From Oscillatoria nigro-viridis PCC 7112 (lineage in GTDB: Bacteria > Cyanobacteriota > Cyanobacteriia > Cyanobacteriales > Microcoleaceae), in assembly GCF_000317475.1 (NCBI RefSeq), contig NC_019729.1, positions 1,998,501 to 2,062,500 of the forward strand: a stretch of 64,000 nucleotides of DNA, given 5' to 3'. Within the stretch, counting starts at the first letter, position 1; each line of letters starts with the position of its first letter. Position numbers and translations under genes: made by a program. Shown here piece after piece: positions 43,002-51,950 of this stretch. The notes under the pieces are model-generated. The model saw only the letters and a program-made list of their open reading frames with translations, ran no database searches and had not been told where the DNA came from.

Positions 43002-46000
43002 TTAAATTGACAAGTTAATGCAAGAACCCTGAGCAGTTTTGCTTACTTCAATCCTGGCTTGAAAAACTTCTTTCAGGTGGGGCATATGGGTAACGGTGAG
43101 AATGCAGGCGAAGTCGGAGGCGATCGCATTAATTGCAGCAATCAGCCGATCGCACCCTTCAGCATCCTGAGTCCCGAATCCCTCATCAATAATCAACATT
43201 TGCAAAGCGGTGCCCGCCCGCTGAGACAGGAGTCTCGCCAGCGCCAGCCGAATCGCAAAATTAATCCGAAAAGCTTCACCGCCAGAGTAAGTTTCGTAGG
43301 CGCGAGTACCGCGAGCATCAGCAATTAAAATGTCTAAAGTGTCAATCAATTTAGTGGCTTTTTTAGAAGCAGCAGCCCGCTGAGTAATAAATTGAACGTG
43401 CAATTGATTCGCGCTCAATCTCGACAATATCTGATTGGTTTCAGCTTCGAGTTGAGGCAAAACATTTTCAATCATTAAAGCTTGAATGCCGTTTTTACCA
43501 AAGGCTTGACCCAACTCTTGATAAACTCGCTGCTGGCGTTTGGCAACTTGCATTTGCTCTTTTTGAGCTACTAGCTGAACTTGCAGAGTTTCCAGATTTT
43601 GCTGCTGCTGCTGGAGGCGTCCGAGACTTCCCAAATGTTGGTCTAGCTGCTGCCGGCGGCGACTGATTTGCTGTTCGATCGCACTTATTCTGGCTGTGGG
43701 ATCGGGATGTTCTTGCAATTGCTGGTTCATCGCGGAAGTTTGAGCGCTGACAGCTTGCAAATCTCGATCGCGCACTGCGATGGAATTTGCTATTTCATTA
43801 ACCCGCTGCTGCACTTGCGGGTACTGCACAGTTGCCGATCGCAATTTTTCGGCGCGGGCGATCCAAAACTGCGATCGGCGCATTTCGCTCCGCACGTGTT
43901 CGTGCTGTTCCAAATTATAGCCAATTTCCGCAATGTATCTATCTAAAGACAGAATTTGCTGCTGTATTTCCGAGCTATTTTTTTGCTGTTCTAACTGTTG
44001 CTGTACCGTGGCTAATTGAGTTTGCAAATCCGGGCGGCGGGCATTAATTTTATTCAGTTTCTGCTGAGCGTCTTTGATTTGAGCTTGCTTAATTTCCGCC
44101 CACCGCAAGCGCTTTTCATCGCTGCGGGCGAGGGAGTGGCTGCGATCGCTGTAATTGAGCTGTTGCAGTTGCTGTTCGATTTGCTGGAGTTCGCCCAAGT
44201 CATCGGCTGCATACTCGCCGGTGCGTAGCAAGCGCTCTATTTCTGCAGCGTCTTGACGCATACTTTGCAGCCGGTTTTCATCTTGGCCCAGGCTATCTAA
44301 TTGTGCTTGCAAATGGCTGCGGCGTTCCCGCAATTCTTGGTAGGGCGCTAATTCCTCTTCTAGTTCGCGGTATTCATGTCTGAGGACTTGAATTTCGCGC
44401 TCGGAGACGGCCAACTGTTCGCGCACAACCCACAGTTGGTTCCAGATTTCCTGCTGTTGGGAGTGGTGTTTTGCGACTACCAAATTCCAGTAGTGTTCGT
44501 CTAAAGGTCGATCGCACAAAGGACAATTGCCAAAATTTGCATCCCGCACCATTAAATGCGAATTCGATGGCTCGTTTTCCGCAAAATTCGAGGCTTTACC
44601 TTCGCCTGCGCTGGTTTCTCCTTCATGTTTCCGCAAGAGTTGCAGTTTTTGGTCGATCTCGGCGAGTCTGGTTTGATAGTCGCGGCTTTTGGCTTGCAGG
44701 TTTCCTAGAAAGTCGTGCCTTTCTTGACCTTTTTCGCGGACTCGCTGCTGATAAACTCGCTTGTTTTCCAACTGCAAAATTTGATTCGCGATGGCCGAGA
44801 TTTCCTGCTGTAATTGCGGCTGTCGCTGCTGCTGCTGAACTTGCACCTGTCGGTTGATTTCGTCTAAGCGGGCGGTTAAACCGGCGCGGGCGCGATCGAG
44901 CTTTTGTTGCTTTTGCTGCTGCTGTTGTAGCAGCGGCGAAACTTGCAGTTGCAGTTGCTCTAGTTCGTTGAGGCGCGATCGAACTGCTTGCAACTGTGCG
45001 AGTCCTTTATCAACCTCCGGCTGCTGTTTGAGAATTTCCAGAACATCTTTTTCATCCTGTTCTAAAACCTCTAATTGAGCTTGCAACTGCTGAATTTTGC
45101 TTTGCAAAAAGCTCAGTTCTTGCCGCTGCTGTTCTTGCAATTGCTGGCGCTGATTTTGGGCTTGTTGGTTAACCTTGAATTTGCCAGCCAGAGTCTCTTC
45201 TGTAGCTTGCAAGCTGTGGAAATAGGCAATGCCTGCTGTTATTTCATTTTCTTGCCCTAGGAGGGCTTGCAGCTCATTTTGCTGCTGTTTTGCTGCGCTG
45301 AGTTCTTGCTGCAAGCGGCGGCATTCTTGAGAGATATTGTAGTGCTGTTGCTGGTGGCCGGCGAGGAGTTTTTGCCAAGTTTGGCGGTTGTGGTGCTGGA
45401 GTTGCAGTTGCTGTAACTCGGTTGTGTCGGCTTGCTGCTGCTGCTGAAGCAAATCAGTTGCTTGCTGCAATTGAGTTTGTTCTGAGGCGATCGTCTCTTT
45501 TTGTTGCAGTTGCTCTTGTACGGTTAGCAAACTCTGTTTGAGTACATCGACTCGAGCTTTAAATTGTTTGGAGGTATCCTTGGCTTGGTCGGATAAAGTA
45601 TCGTAGGAGTCGAGCTTGAGCAGGTTGGCTAAAACTTGTTTGCGTTCGATCGGCTTTTTGAGCATAAATTCATCAGCTCGCCCCTGGCGCAAATACGCCG
45701 AGTTGATGAAAGTATCGTAATCAAGTTTGATGTGTTCGAGGATTTTTTGTTGAGTTGTTCTCAGCCCCTTGTCTGTGAGCGTGCGAAAATTAAGTTTTTC
45801 CTCACTCTCGGCAGAATTCAAGCTGACTTGAAATTCCAAACTTCCCGATTGTCCGCGCCGGCGGTTGCGAATCACCCGGTAGATTTGGCCGTCGGTGGAG
45901 AAAGTGAAATCAACGCGCACATCAGTTTCGCCGATATGGATGATATCGTCTTCCGTATCGCTGCGGCAACAGCCCCAAAGTGCCCAAGATATGGCTTCTA

Positions 46001-46121
46001 AGAGGGAGGATTTGCCAGCACCGTTAGGCCCGCAAATGCAAGCGGTGTGCAAGCCGCGAAAGTCTAAAGCAGCTTCTCGATAGCTGAGAAAATTTTTGAG
46101 TGTAAGTTGTATAGGAATCAT
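43002..46121 (-). CDS. sbcC: Exonuclease SbcC (Rad50-like SMC ATPase)
   Basis: The protein has 1039 residues, normal for SbcC. Walker A ACICGPNGAGKSSLLEAIS is at about 28-46. A very long Gln/Leu-rich coiled coil covers about 180-830 and is interrupted near 535 by the zinc-hook CPLCDRPLDEHYW (CxxC). The C-terminal head has the ABC signature TYSGGEAFRINFAIRLALAR near 945 and Walker B LQMLIIDEGFGTQD near 975. SbcC works with the nuclease SbcD on hairpins and broken DNA ends. No sbcD is in the window. The Gln content of the coil is striking. Confidence 0.94.
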   Translation of the reverse strand: MIPIQLTLKNFLSYREAALDFRGLHTACICGPNGAGKSSLLEAISWALWGCCRSDTEDDIIHIGETDVRVDFTFSTDGQIYRVIRNRRRGQSGSLEFQVSLNSAESEEKLNFRTLTDKGLRTTQQKILEHIKLDYDTFINSAYLRQGRADEFMLKKPIERKQVLANLLKLDSYDTLSDQAKDTSKQFKARVDVLKQSLLTVQEQLQQKETIASEQTQLQQATDLLQQQQQADTTELQQLQLQHHNRQTWQKLLAGHQQQHYNISQECRRLQQELSAAKQQQNELQALLGQENEITAGIAYFHSLQATEETLAGKFKVNQQAQNQRQQLQEQQRQELSFLQSKIQQLQAQLEVLEQDEKDVLEILKQQPEVDKGLAQLQAVRSRLNELEQLQLQVSPLLQQQQQKQQKLDRARAGLTARLDEINRQVQVQQQQRQPQLQQEISAIANQILQLENKRVYQQRVREKGQERHDFLGNLQAKSRDYQTRLAEIDQKLQLLRKHEGETSAGEGKASNFAENEPSNSHLMVRDANFGNCPLCDRPLDEHYWNLVVAKHHSQQQEIWNQLWVVREQLAVSEREIQVLRHEYRELEEELAPYQELRERRSHLQAQLDSLGQDENRLQSMRQDAAEIERLLRTGEYAADDLGELQQIEQQLQQLNYSDRSHSLARSDEKRLRWAEIKQAQIKDAQQKLNKINARRPDLQTQLATVQQQLEQQKNSSEIQQQILSLDRYIAEIGYNLEQHEHVRSEMRRSQFWIARAEKLRSATVQYPQVQQRVNEIANSIAVRDRDLQAVSAQTSAMNQQLQEHPDPTARISAIEQQISRRRQQLDQHLGSLGRLQQQQQNLETLQVQLVAQKEQMQVAKRQQRVYQELGQAFGKNGIQALMIENVLPQLEAETNQILSRLSANQLHVQFITQRAAASKKATKLIDTLDILIADARGTRAYETYSGGEAFRINFAIRLALARLLSQRAGTALQMLIIDEGFGTQDAEGCDRLIAAINAIASDFACILTVTHMPHLKEVFQARIEVSKTAQGSCINLSI

Positions 46122-46185
46122 TTAGGCCATCGCGCCATACAATCTATCTATAAATAACACTATTTGTACGCTGTTGCCTAGTTAT

Positions 46186-46527
46186 TCAATCTAGATCCAG
46201 AACAATTGTCAGTGCTTCTGCAATTTCTTCCATAATTGTCTCGGACAAGGTTCCGAGTTGCCGGACAAATCTTTGTTGGGAAACGGAACGGACTTGAAAA
46301 GCGTCGGCGGCGGAGACTTTAGTCAAGCCATTTTCGCCGCTTGGTTCTAGTCGAACCATCCAATTTCTCTCGGTGTATCGCTCTTTCCAGTCAGTGATGG
46401 GAACAATAACTTCAAGCAGCAAAATTCCCACCGTTTCATCGCTGACAATTACTACCGGACGGGTTTTGCCGATTTCGGCGCCCACAGTAGGTTCAAGCGC
46501 AACCAGCCAGATTTCACCTCTACGCAT
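46186..46527 (-). CDS. MazF/PemK-type mRNA endoribonuclease toxin
   Basis: The protein has 113 residues. Typical MazF features are MRRGEIWLVALEPTVGAEIG at the start, with KTRPVVIVSDE and VIVPITDWKE near 40, LTKVSAADAFQVRSVSQQR near 68, and an acidic helical end. MazF-family toxins cut mRNA at short sequence motifs. The ATG overlaps the end of the upstream gene by 8 bases, the standard antitoxin-first toxin-antitoxin layout. Confidence 0.9.
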   Translation of the reverse strand: MRRGEIWLVALEPTVGAEIGKTRPVVIVSDETVGILLLEVIVPITDWKERYTERNWMVRLEPSGENGLTKVSAADAFQVRSVSQQRFVRQLGTLSETIMEEIAEALTIVLDLD

Positions 46528-46849
46528 TAGTTTTTATCCCTGCGTTAAGGTATTCTTCCTCGGATTCAAAATAGGGTTCGCTATCAGCCGACCACAAGTC
46601 ATGTAAAGCACCTCCCGGCATATAATCTTTGACTGCTGCTTCTGCTGCGGCTTTGAGTTTCCGCTTTCTCTCAGCTTTGCGCTGGGCTTTTTCTTCTATT
46701 TCTTCGCGCATCATCCGCGAAGCTGTTTCGATGATTTCTAGGCGTTCTTCTGCAGTCAGATTTTTGAGTGCTGCTAAGATTTCTGTTTTAGTCACGGTTT
46801 TTTCGGGTGGTTGGTGAAAAAGTACGATCGATCTTATATCTTGCACCAT
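46520..46849 (-). CDS. Probable antitoxin partner of the MazF-type toxin
   Basis: The protein has 109 residues from ATG 46849, with AAGGA about 9 bases upstream; an extended frame to 46942 has no ribosome site and reads through a palindromic repeat. Helical segments KTEILAALKNLTAEERLEII and ETASRMMREEIEEKAQRKAER are followed by an acidic, flexible tail (DSEPYFESEEEYLNAG), as in antitoxins whose C-terminus wraps the toxin. It has no clear AbrB or ribbon-helix-helix domain, so the DNA-binding part is uncertain. Its position and overlap with the toxin gene support the call. Confidence 0.7.
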   Translation of the reverse strand: MVQDIRSIVLFHQPPEKTVTKTEILAALKNLTAEERLEIIETASRMMREEIEEKAQRKAERKRKLKAAAEAAVKDYMPGGALHDLWSADSEPYFESEEEYLNAGIKTNA

Positions 46850-47166
46850 TTTCAATAATCCTTTTTTTGGCCGGGCTCTCTTGCCCACCCCACAAGAAAA
46901 TATACTCTTTGTGGAACGGGCCGAAGAGCCCGTTCTTGACAATAATGACGCAACATCTCAGATCGATCGCACCATCATTATATCTTTCACAAAAATCAAT
47001 ATCGGCGGTCTGTGCTGATGGCGCAACCTACATTACCGGTCTGTGCTTATGGCGCACCCTACATCGGTCGCACAGGCAGATTTTCTACGATCAAAAAAGG
47101 TTGACTGTATTCCTACAGCCAACCCCGCGCCTATTTATTTGTCCTGCGTTTGCTCAAACAGCAACA
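46850..47166. repeat. Intergenic region with palindromic and direct repeats
   Basis: GGGCTCTCTTGCCC near 46873 and GGGCCGAAGAGCCC near 46917 are parts of palindromic intergenic repeats. Near 47007-47060, GGTCTGTGCTGATGGCGCAACCTACAT and its near copy follow each other. No gene seen. Confidence 0.5.
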
Positions 47167-48276
47167 CTACCTGACAAGATTAGGGAACGTATAGCCGACA
47201 CCGACTAACAATCCCACTTCAGCTCCGTCGAGAAAACCAACATTCAGTCCCGCTGTTGCTGTAAAATTTCTCGACAGCGGCACATCTACACCACCAGAAA
47301 TCAAGAAGCCAAAATTACTGTTATCACCGGTAGAAAATGCGACGCCCGCACCTGCATAAGGAGCGGCAGTAATCACAAAATCATCGCTGACTTCGACGGC
47401 CTCTTGAGATACAAAATCGTAGGTAACGGGGACTAGAACAGTTAAGTTGTCGCGGAACAAAACACTCGGTCTCACCGAGAAATTGTTGGTCAAACCGATT
47501 TTGCTAATAATGGCAAATGAACTGTCGCCCAAGGCTGTATCTCCGCCAAAACCTAGATTGCCGCCAATGCCGATGTAGCTGGGCCCAGAACGAGTAGCTC
47601 GGCCTGGTCGGATTTGAGTTCCTTGAGCCACTTTTTTAGTGGGTTCCGAGACAGTTGCGGGTTTTTCAGCAACTTTCGGTTGGTTTGTCAAAGCTGAGGC
47701 CGAAGTGCTGACAGGATTGCTCAACAATTCTTGTGCTGTTTTGACTTCTTTTTCTTCTTTCGTTGCTGTTACTTCCAGATTATTGCTCTGGGCAACAATT
47801 GAGGTAGGTCGATCGCTCTTTTTGGCAGTCTCTACTGTTGACTGCACTCTGACACCATTATCAGCAATTTTAGCGGTTTCTTCCGACTTTTGGGTCTCAG
47901 CAGCAATGGAGGTATTTTGCGCTGTTTCTGTCTCAGCAATTTCCGATTTTGCTGCTTCCGATTTTTCGGGTGCAGCAATAGATACTTGCAAGTTGGCGGG
48001 CTGTTCAGAGGCTGCTGGCTCTGCCGCTTCTGTTAGTTCGCTCCAACTGATTGAATCAATTTTTTTATTACTAGCCGTTGTTTCTGCGTCGGGTTTAACT
48101 GCTGAAGTTGCCGTCGGCTCAGAAATTTGGTCAATATTTTGAGCTGCTATTGTTGCAGTTGTAGCGACATCGGGCAAGTTGCCAGTTTCAGCTTTCGCTG
48201 ACATGGTACTGCAACAAACAGCTAAAGCTGCAAGATTTATTAACGCAAAAGTAGACTTGGAAAATAGACTATTCAT
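47167..48276 (-). CDS. Exported protein with C-terminal beta-barrel-like domain
   Basis: The protein has 369 residues; ATG 48276 follows GAGGAG. The signal peptide NLAALAVCCSTMSAKAETG ends near residue 31. The middle (about 32-215) is a long low-complexity stretch of Ala, Glu, Thr, Ser and Lys, possibly a periplasmic spacer. The last about 150 residues (GPSYIGIGGNLGFGG onward, ending LNVGFLDGAEVGLLVGVGY) have alternating hydrophobic beta strands and a terminal aromatic-containing strand like an eight-stranded outer-membrane barrel. An envelope protein linking barrel and periplasm is likely; the function is unknown. Confidence 0.72.
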   Translation of the reverse strand: MNSLFSKSTFALINLAALAVCCSTMSAKAETGNLPDVATTATIAAQNIDQISEPTATSAVKPDAETTASNKKIDSISWSELTEAAEPAASEQPANLQVSIAAPEKSEAAKSEIAETETAQNTSIAAETQKSEETAKIADNGVRVQSTVETAKKSDRPTSIVAQSNNLEVTATKEEKEVKTAQELLSNPVSTSASALTNQPKVAEKPATVSEPTKKVAQGTQIRPGRATRSGPSYIGIGGNLGFGGDTALGDSSFAIISKIGLTNNFSVRPSVLFRDNLTVLVPVTYDFVSQEAVEVSDDFVITAAPYAGAGVAFSTGDNSNFGFLISGGVDVPLSRNFTATAGLNVGFLDGAEVGLLVGVGYTFPNLVR

Positions 48277-48934
48277 AGAAACTCCTCAATGAAGGCTGTG
48301 TTAAAAGTGTAAGTGTTTGAGGGCGACCGTCGAGAGCTTTCCTAAAAAAAGACACAAATATGAGTTGTGTTGTTCCTAGATTGCCATTTTACCGTTGAAT
48401 AGTCAACTCTCAAGCTGATTAGATTCAAGAACGGACGGTGGGTTTAGAGGCTAATTTTAATTTACAGATCGATCGGGTAAAAATCAATCCTAGGGATGAT
48501 TGCACCCTTGCTCCTGTTTAATTGAGGGGTCGATCGTGCGTTTCGCTGGCATTCTACAATACTGTACTTGGGGGCGCTGCACTCGCAGCCACGCCGAAAA
48601 AATCCGGTTTTTGAGGGCGCACCAGCTCGAAACCAAGAGACGACAAGGTTTCAAAACTGTTTTGGCAGCCCCGCCGTCCAAAGCAAGTGCAGTTAAAACA
48701 ACGCGATCGGCTGCTGCACAGTCGATGACAATTAATGTAGAATAATACCACCAACTCGAGAAATATTTGTGGCTCGCTCGGGTCAAAATTACTGAATATT
48801 ATGAAAATTGTGTAAAATTTAGTGTTCTATTTGTAAAGTTTAGCCTTCGCTTTCGCTCAGGGTCTGACCATCTCACAACAGCACGCAACTAAACAAGTCA
48901 AAAAATACAAATTATCTCATCTCAACCTGACTTT
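48277..48934. other. Intergenic region without a credible gene
   Basis: About 660 bases between two divergent genes. Several short frames of 66-98 codons overlap on both strands at 48490-48786, but none has a ribosome site or recognisable motif. A poorly structured GC-rich stretch (48540-48730) could hold a small RNA, but I see no known family. Confidence 0.45.
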
Positions 48935-49474
48935 ATGAGCAAAGTTCTAGTCATATTAAGCGAATTGAGCGATCGCGACATCGATTGGATGCTCGCCAAC
49001 GGCACCCGCACCCAAGTCCTCCCCGGCACAACCCTGATCGCCGAAGGTAAGCCCTTAGACGCCCTGTACATAGTTCTGGAGGGAACTTTGAGCGTTGCTG
49101 TATCATCTTTGGGCGACAAAGAAATTGGAAAAATTATTTCCGGGGAAGTTTTGGGCGAAATGTCTTTTGTAGACGGGAGGCTTCCTTCTGCTAGCGTCAC
49201 GGCAATTGAAGAGTGCCTCATCCTCTCAATTCCCCGGCGACTGCTAACTGAAAAACTCGAGCAAGACGTGCTTTTTTCCCTGCGGTTTTATCGGGCGATT
49301 ACCAAATTTCTGTCGTCGAGACTGCGCGGTACAGTCAAACGCTTCGGCGATGAGAGTGATTGTTTAATATATCAAGAACCCGACGACGAGGGCGCTATCC
49401 GGGAAAATGTGGAAAATCCCGATTTGGCTAAATCGAGATTTCAATGGCTGTTGGAGCGTTTGAAGGGGAGTTGA
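48935..49474 (+). CDS. Cyclic nucleotide-binding domain protein
   Basis: The protein has 179 residues. A CRP-type beta-roll covers about 20-135: GTRTQVLPGTTLIAEGKPLD, LYIVLEGTLSVAV, ISGEVLGEMSFVDGRLPSAS near 70-90. In the phosphate-binding cassette the usual Arg before the Ser/Thr-Val end is replaced by Pro (GRLPSASV), with an Arg three residues earlier, so cyclic-nucleotide binding is not certain. There is no helix-turn-helix domain; the C-terminal 45 residues are helical and polar. In a window with three adenylate cyclases it is a candidate cAMP effector. Its TGA stop lies in the duplicated target of the small element copy B. Confidence 0.85.
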   Translation: MSKVLVILSELSDRDIDWMLANGTRTQVLPGTTLIAEGKPLDALYIVLEGTLSVAVSSLGDKEIGKIISGEVLGEMSFVDGRLPSASVTAIEECLILSIPRRLLTEKLEQDVLFSLRFYRAITKFLSSRLRGTVKRFGDESDCLIYQEPDDEGAIRENVENPDLAKSRFQWLLERLKGS

Positions 49475-49479
49475 AGTTG

Positions 49480-49589
49480 GGAGCATCTCAATGAAAGCTG
49501 GCAAGCTAGAAATTGGAGTCAGGAGGCAGGAGTCAGGAGTCAGGAGGCAGGAGGCAGAAGAAGTGTTTTTACAAATATGAGATGCTCCC
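49480..49589. mobile_element. Small inverted-repeat element, copy B (110 bp)
   Basis: The ends GGAGCATCTCA and TGAGATGCTCC are perfect inverted repeats. The flanks are a degenerate 9-bp direct repeat, TTGAAGTTG (49471-49479) and TTAAAGTTC (49590-49598), 7 of 9 matching. The interior shares AAGCTAGAAATTG with copy A, then GGAGTCAGGAGGCAGGAG repeats. As in copy A, the left duplication contains the stop codon of the upstream gene. Confidence 0.8.
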
Positions 49590-49681
49590 TTAAAGTTCGG
49601 CAACAAGCAGTGTACAGGATTTAATGGATTTAACACCAATTTCTAGTTACCAATTTCTAGTTCCCAATTCCCAATTCCCAA

Positions 49682-50095
49682 TTAGAAAACATATTTTTCA
49701 GCGACGCGCCAATAGCGAGAAAAACGCTTCAAATCAATGTAACCATCGTAGCGGACAAAGGGTTCCGGTGGCAAAACTTCTATTGGGTGCGATCGCTTAA
49801 TTTTCCGGCAAATATCCTGAAACCGAGGGCTGGGACTTTCGGTAGTTACCACTTGATTCGCACCGGATTCGATCGCAAAAGCGATCACTTCCGCCGCCAC
49901 ATCGCCCCGCCGAATAACTACAGGCAACTCCAGCAAACATTCGTAAATAAACACCATTCGTTTGAGACTCAACTGCCATTCATCAATCAGCGCATCATCC
50001 CAAACCCAGATTGCCGGTGCCTCTGGGTGCGCTTGAAAAGCGGGGCCTTCTGGACTCAAACAGTCGCCGTGCAGCCAAATAATCGGATTGTTCAT
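49682..50095 (-). CDS. Small alpha/beta protein, photolyase N-domain-like
   Basis: The protein has 137 residues from ATG 50095; the longer frame upstream is only repeat sequence. Strand and helix order resembles a Rossmann-like alpha/beta domain: PIIWLHGDCLSPEGPAFQ at the start, PAIWVWDDALIDEWQLSLKR near 27, MVFIYECLLELPVVIRRGD near 47, AIESGANQVVTTESPSPRF near 75. The combination of IWxHxDCL, a counted-off LIDEWQLSLKRxVFIYECL and a VVIRRGD strand resembles the N-terminal domain of photolyases, without the FAD-binding domain. The role is unknown. Confidence 0.6.
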   Translation of the reverse strand: MNNPIIWLHGDCLSPEGPAFQAHPEAPAIWVWDDALIDEWQLSLKRMVFIYECLLELPVVIRRGDVAAEVIAFAIESGANQVVTTESPSPRFQDICRKIKRSHPIEVLPPEPFVRYDGYIDLKRFSRYWRVAEKYVF

Positions 50096-50309
50096 AAATG
50101 GGGAATGGGGAATGGGGAATCGGGAATGGGGAATCGGGCATGGGGCATGGGGCATGGGAAATTGGCCCGCGCAGGGCATCGGCCCGCGTAGGGCATGGGG
50201 AATAGGGCATCGGCCCGCGTAGGGCATCGGGCACTTGTACGATCGCGTAGCCGAAGTATTAGGAATTGGGAATTGCTAGTTGGGAACCAATAACAAATAA
50301 CCAATAGCT
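50096..50309. repeat. Low-complexity GGGAATG/GGGCATG repeat tract
   Basis: Bases 50097-50232 are degenerate 6-8 base repeats of GGGGAATG, GGGAATC and GGGGCATG, with two longer copies of GGCCCGCGTAGGGCATCGG near 50195 and 50210. The tract creates Pro/His/Ala-rich false extensions on the minus strand. Such repeats are common in the spacers of filamentous cyanobacteria. Confidence 0.6.
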
Positions 50310-50455
50310 CTCTTGCAAAATAGTTTTATGATATCATGAAATTTTTTGCTGAGAGTTGATTGAATCCCAACTCCTGACTTATTTGCACTCTTGTCTTGCT
50401 AGAAACAGGATAAGATGCTAGAAAGTTCTGTTGGTCGTTACAAAATAAGTAAATC

Positions 50456-51420
50456 ATGAAAAATCAATTTTACCTAAATTTGAAACCCGATCAATTTCAA
50501 CGTAGATTTGGTATCAAGATTCAAACCCTAAAAGCAATGGTTAATGCCAAGCGTAAACTTGGCTGTAGAAAATCCTAAAGACAGAAGAGGAGGTCGCACC
50601 ATCCGGCGCTCTCGAAGAACAGGTCTTAGTCGCCGATTAATATTGGCGAGAATATCGCACATATTTTCATATTGGGACAAGTTGGGGAGTATTTGAATCA
50701 ACCCAGCAGCCGAATTGTAACTGATATCGAATCAACTTTAATGAAAACGGGAAAGTTCCGTATTCCTGGGAAAAAGGCATTACTCAAAAACTCTGATTAT
50801 CCAGAGGTCGTGGTGATGGATGTCACAGAAACAGCGATTGAACGACCCAAAAAAAACAGAAAAGATATTACTCATGCCAGAAAAAATGTCAGACTCTAAA
50901 AACTCAATTGGTAATTAATCAAGAGACCAGAGAAATTATTTGCACTGCTTTTGGACCGGGCATTGCCATGACTTTAACTTATTTTAAAAAAGTAAAATTC
51001 ATTTTCATCCCGAAACAAATAGCTGACAAGATAGTGGCTATCAAGGGATCGAGGACGATCGCCCTAATAGTTATATCCCTAGAAAGAAACAAAAAAAGGG
51101 GAAACTTTCTCGAATAGAAAAAGACTACAATCGATTTCTAGCACAGGAGCGAATTATGATTGAACACGTCAATCGGAGTCTCAAAATTTTTAAAATATTG
51201 TCGAGTCGTTATCGAAATCGGGAGCATCTCATATTTGTAAAAACACTGATTCTGGCTCCTGACTTCTGACTCTTTTCTCCTGGCTTCTGACTCCTGACTC
51301 CTAACTCCTATTTCTAGCGGAGGGCTGCTTTCATTGAGATGCTCCCTCGAAATCGCCGTCGCCGTTACGGTCTGCGTTGTAATTTGCAGCAATTTACAAT
51401 TATGAGTTAGCTCTAGGGGG
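50456..51420 (+). pseudogene. IS5-family DDE transposase, multiply broken
   Basis: The frame starts at ATG 50456 (MKNQFYLNLKPDQFQRRFG) but is soon interrupted by stops and frameshifts. Recognisable pieces in varying frames are ALEEQVLVAD, HIGTSWGVFEST, the frame at 50672-50899, and near the end RIMIEHVNRSLKIFKILSSR. The small element copy C splits the C-terminal YRNR|RRRYGLR sequence at 51212-51355; deleting it and one 9-bp target restores a continuous reading. A further deletion near the stop displaces the terminal NYEL motif. It is clearly inactive. Confidence 0.75.
51221..51346. mobile_element. Small inverted-repeat element, copy C (126 bp)
   Basis: The ends GGAGCATCTCA and TGAGATGCTCC are perfect inverted repeats. 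Exact 9-bp direct repeats TCGAAATCG (51212-51220 and 51347-51355) flank it. It is in the opposite orientation to copies A and B (AATGAAAG is read from the right end). It inserted within the degenerate transposase, so it moved after that IS arrived. Confidence 0.88.
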
Positions 51421-51501
51421 CTAAATTTAAAACTTCTGATTATAACATATATCTTTTTTGCAAGAGGTCTAATAATTCAGGACTTACGCACGGGTAGCCA
51501 T

Positions 51502-51565
51502 AAACCGGGTTTTTTAACCACAATACTTGCTTAAAACCCTCAATAAGAGTTAAAAAACCCGGTTT
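51502..51565. repeat. Perfect 17-bp stem hairpin of the AAACCGGGTTT family
   Basis: AAACCGGGTTTTTTAAC (51502-51518) pairs exactly with GTTAAAAAACCCGGTTT (51549-51565) across a 30-base spacer. Relatives lie near 9127, 13332 and 17498. It lies just inside the left end of the 883-bp element. Confidence 0.8.
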
Positions 51566-51618
51566 CTTTGTGGGCTAGGGTGTCCAGGACTATAATTTCA
51601 ACCCGAAACTTCAGAACC

Positions 51619-51672
51619 ATGAAATATACAGTTGTTATCCAATGGTCAGAAGAGGTGCGAAAGCTGAGATAG
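51619..51672 (+). pseudogene. HicB-type antitoxin fragment
   Basis: ATG 51619 begins MKYTVVIQWSEE, the typical start of cyanobacterial HicB-type antitoxin-like proteins, but the frame stops after 18 codons. The rest of a HicB gene is not visible downstream. It appears to be a truncated remnant inside the 883-bp element. Confidence 0.45.
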
Positions 51673-51740
51673 ATGATAGGGTAGCTCATTTATGTGGGTT
51701 GACGGCTCAAAAAATAAAAATTTTAATCTAGTAAAGCATT

Positions 51741-51950
51741 ATGCTAAAAATAGAAAATCATAAACTTCTTCCTACACCTGTAGAGCACTTAAGACAGTTG
51801 ACTAGGAAGTTTAGAGAAAGAGATGATACAAAATATCAATATCATGAGGCTTGAAGAAGTAATATTTGCTACAGTCTTCAATATTTAGAAGATCTAGATT
51901 TTTTAGAGAGGAATAAAAATCTTTTTTTTAAGGCAACAAATGTTTGATAA
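51741..51950 (+). pseudogene. Small AT-rich reading frame interrupted by one TGA
   Basis: From ATG 51741 the frame reads MLKIENHKLLPTPVEHLRQL onward for 37 codons, meets TGA at 51852, then continues in the same frame for 31 more codons (CYSLQYLEDLDFLERNKN) to TGA near 51948. A one-base change of CGA or TGG to TGA would explain it. I recognise no family. It could also be non-coding, A/T-rich DNA. Confidence 0.3.

Larger units (their letters stand above)
50310..51466. mobile_element. Degenerate IS5-family insertion sequence
   Basis: The ends carry an inverted repeat, CTCTTGCAAAA (50310-50320) and TTTTGCAAGAG (51456-51466). The element spans 1157 bases and holds a decayed transposase. Removing the nested copy C element and its duplicated target (135 bases) leaves about 1020 bases, a normal size for an IS of this group. 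No clear target duplication is left at the outer edges. Confidence 0.7.

Noticed and set aside
48490..48786. Overlapping small frames in the gap before the cyclic-nucleotide protein
   Set aside because: Several overlapping frames on both strands, none with start signals or recognisable features.
49682..50227. Longer version of the photolyase-like protein starting at 50227
   Set aside because: The first 44 residues are translated from a low-complexity GGGAATG repeat; ATG 50095 gives the natural N-terminus.
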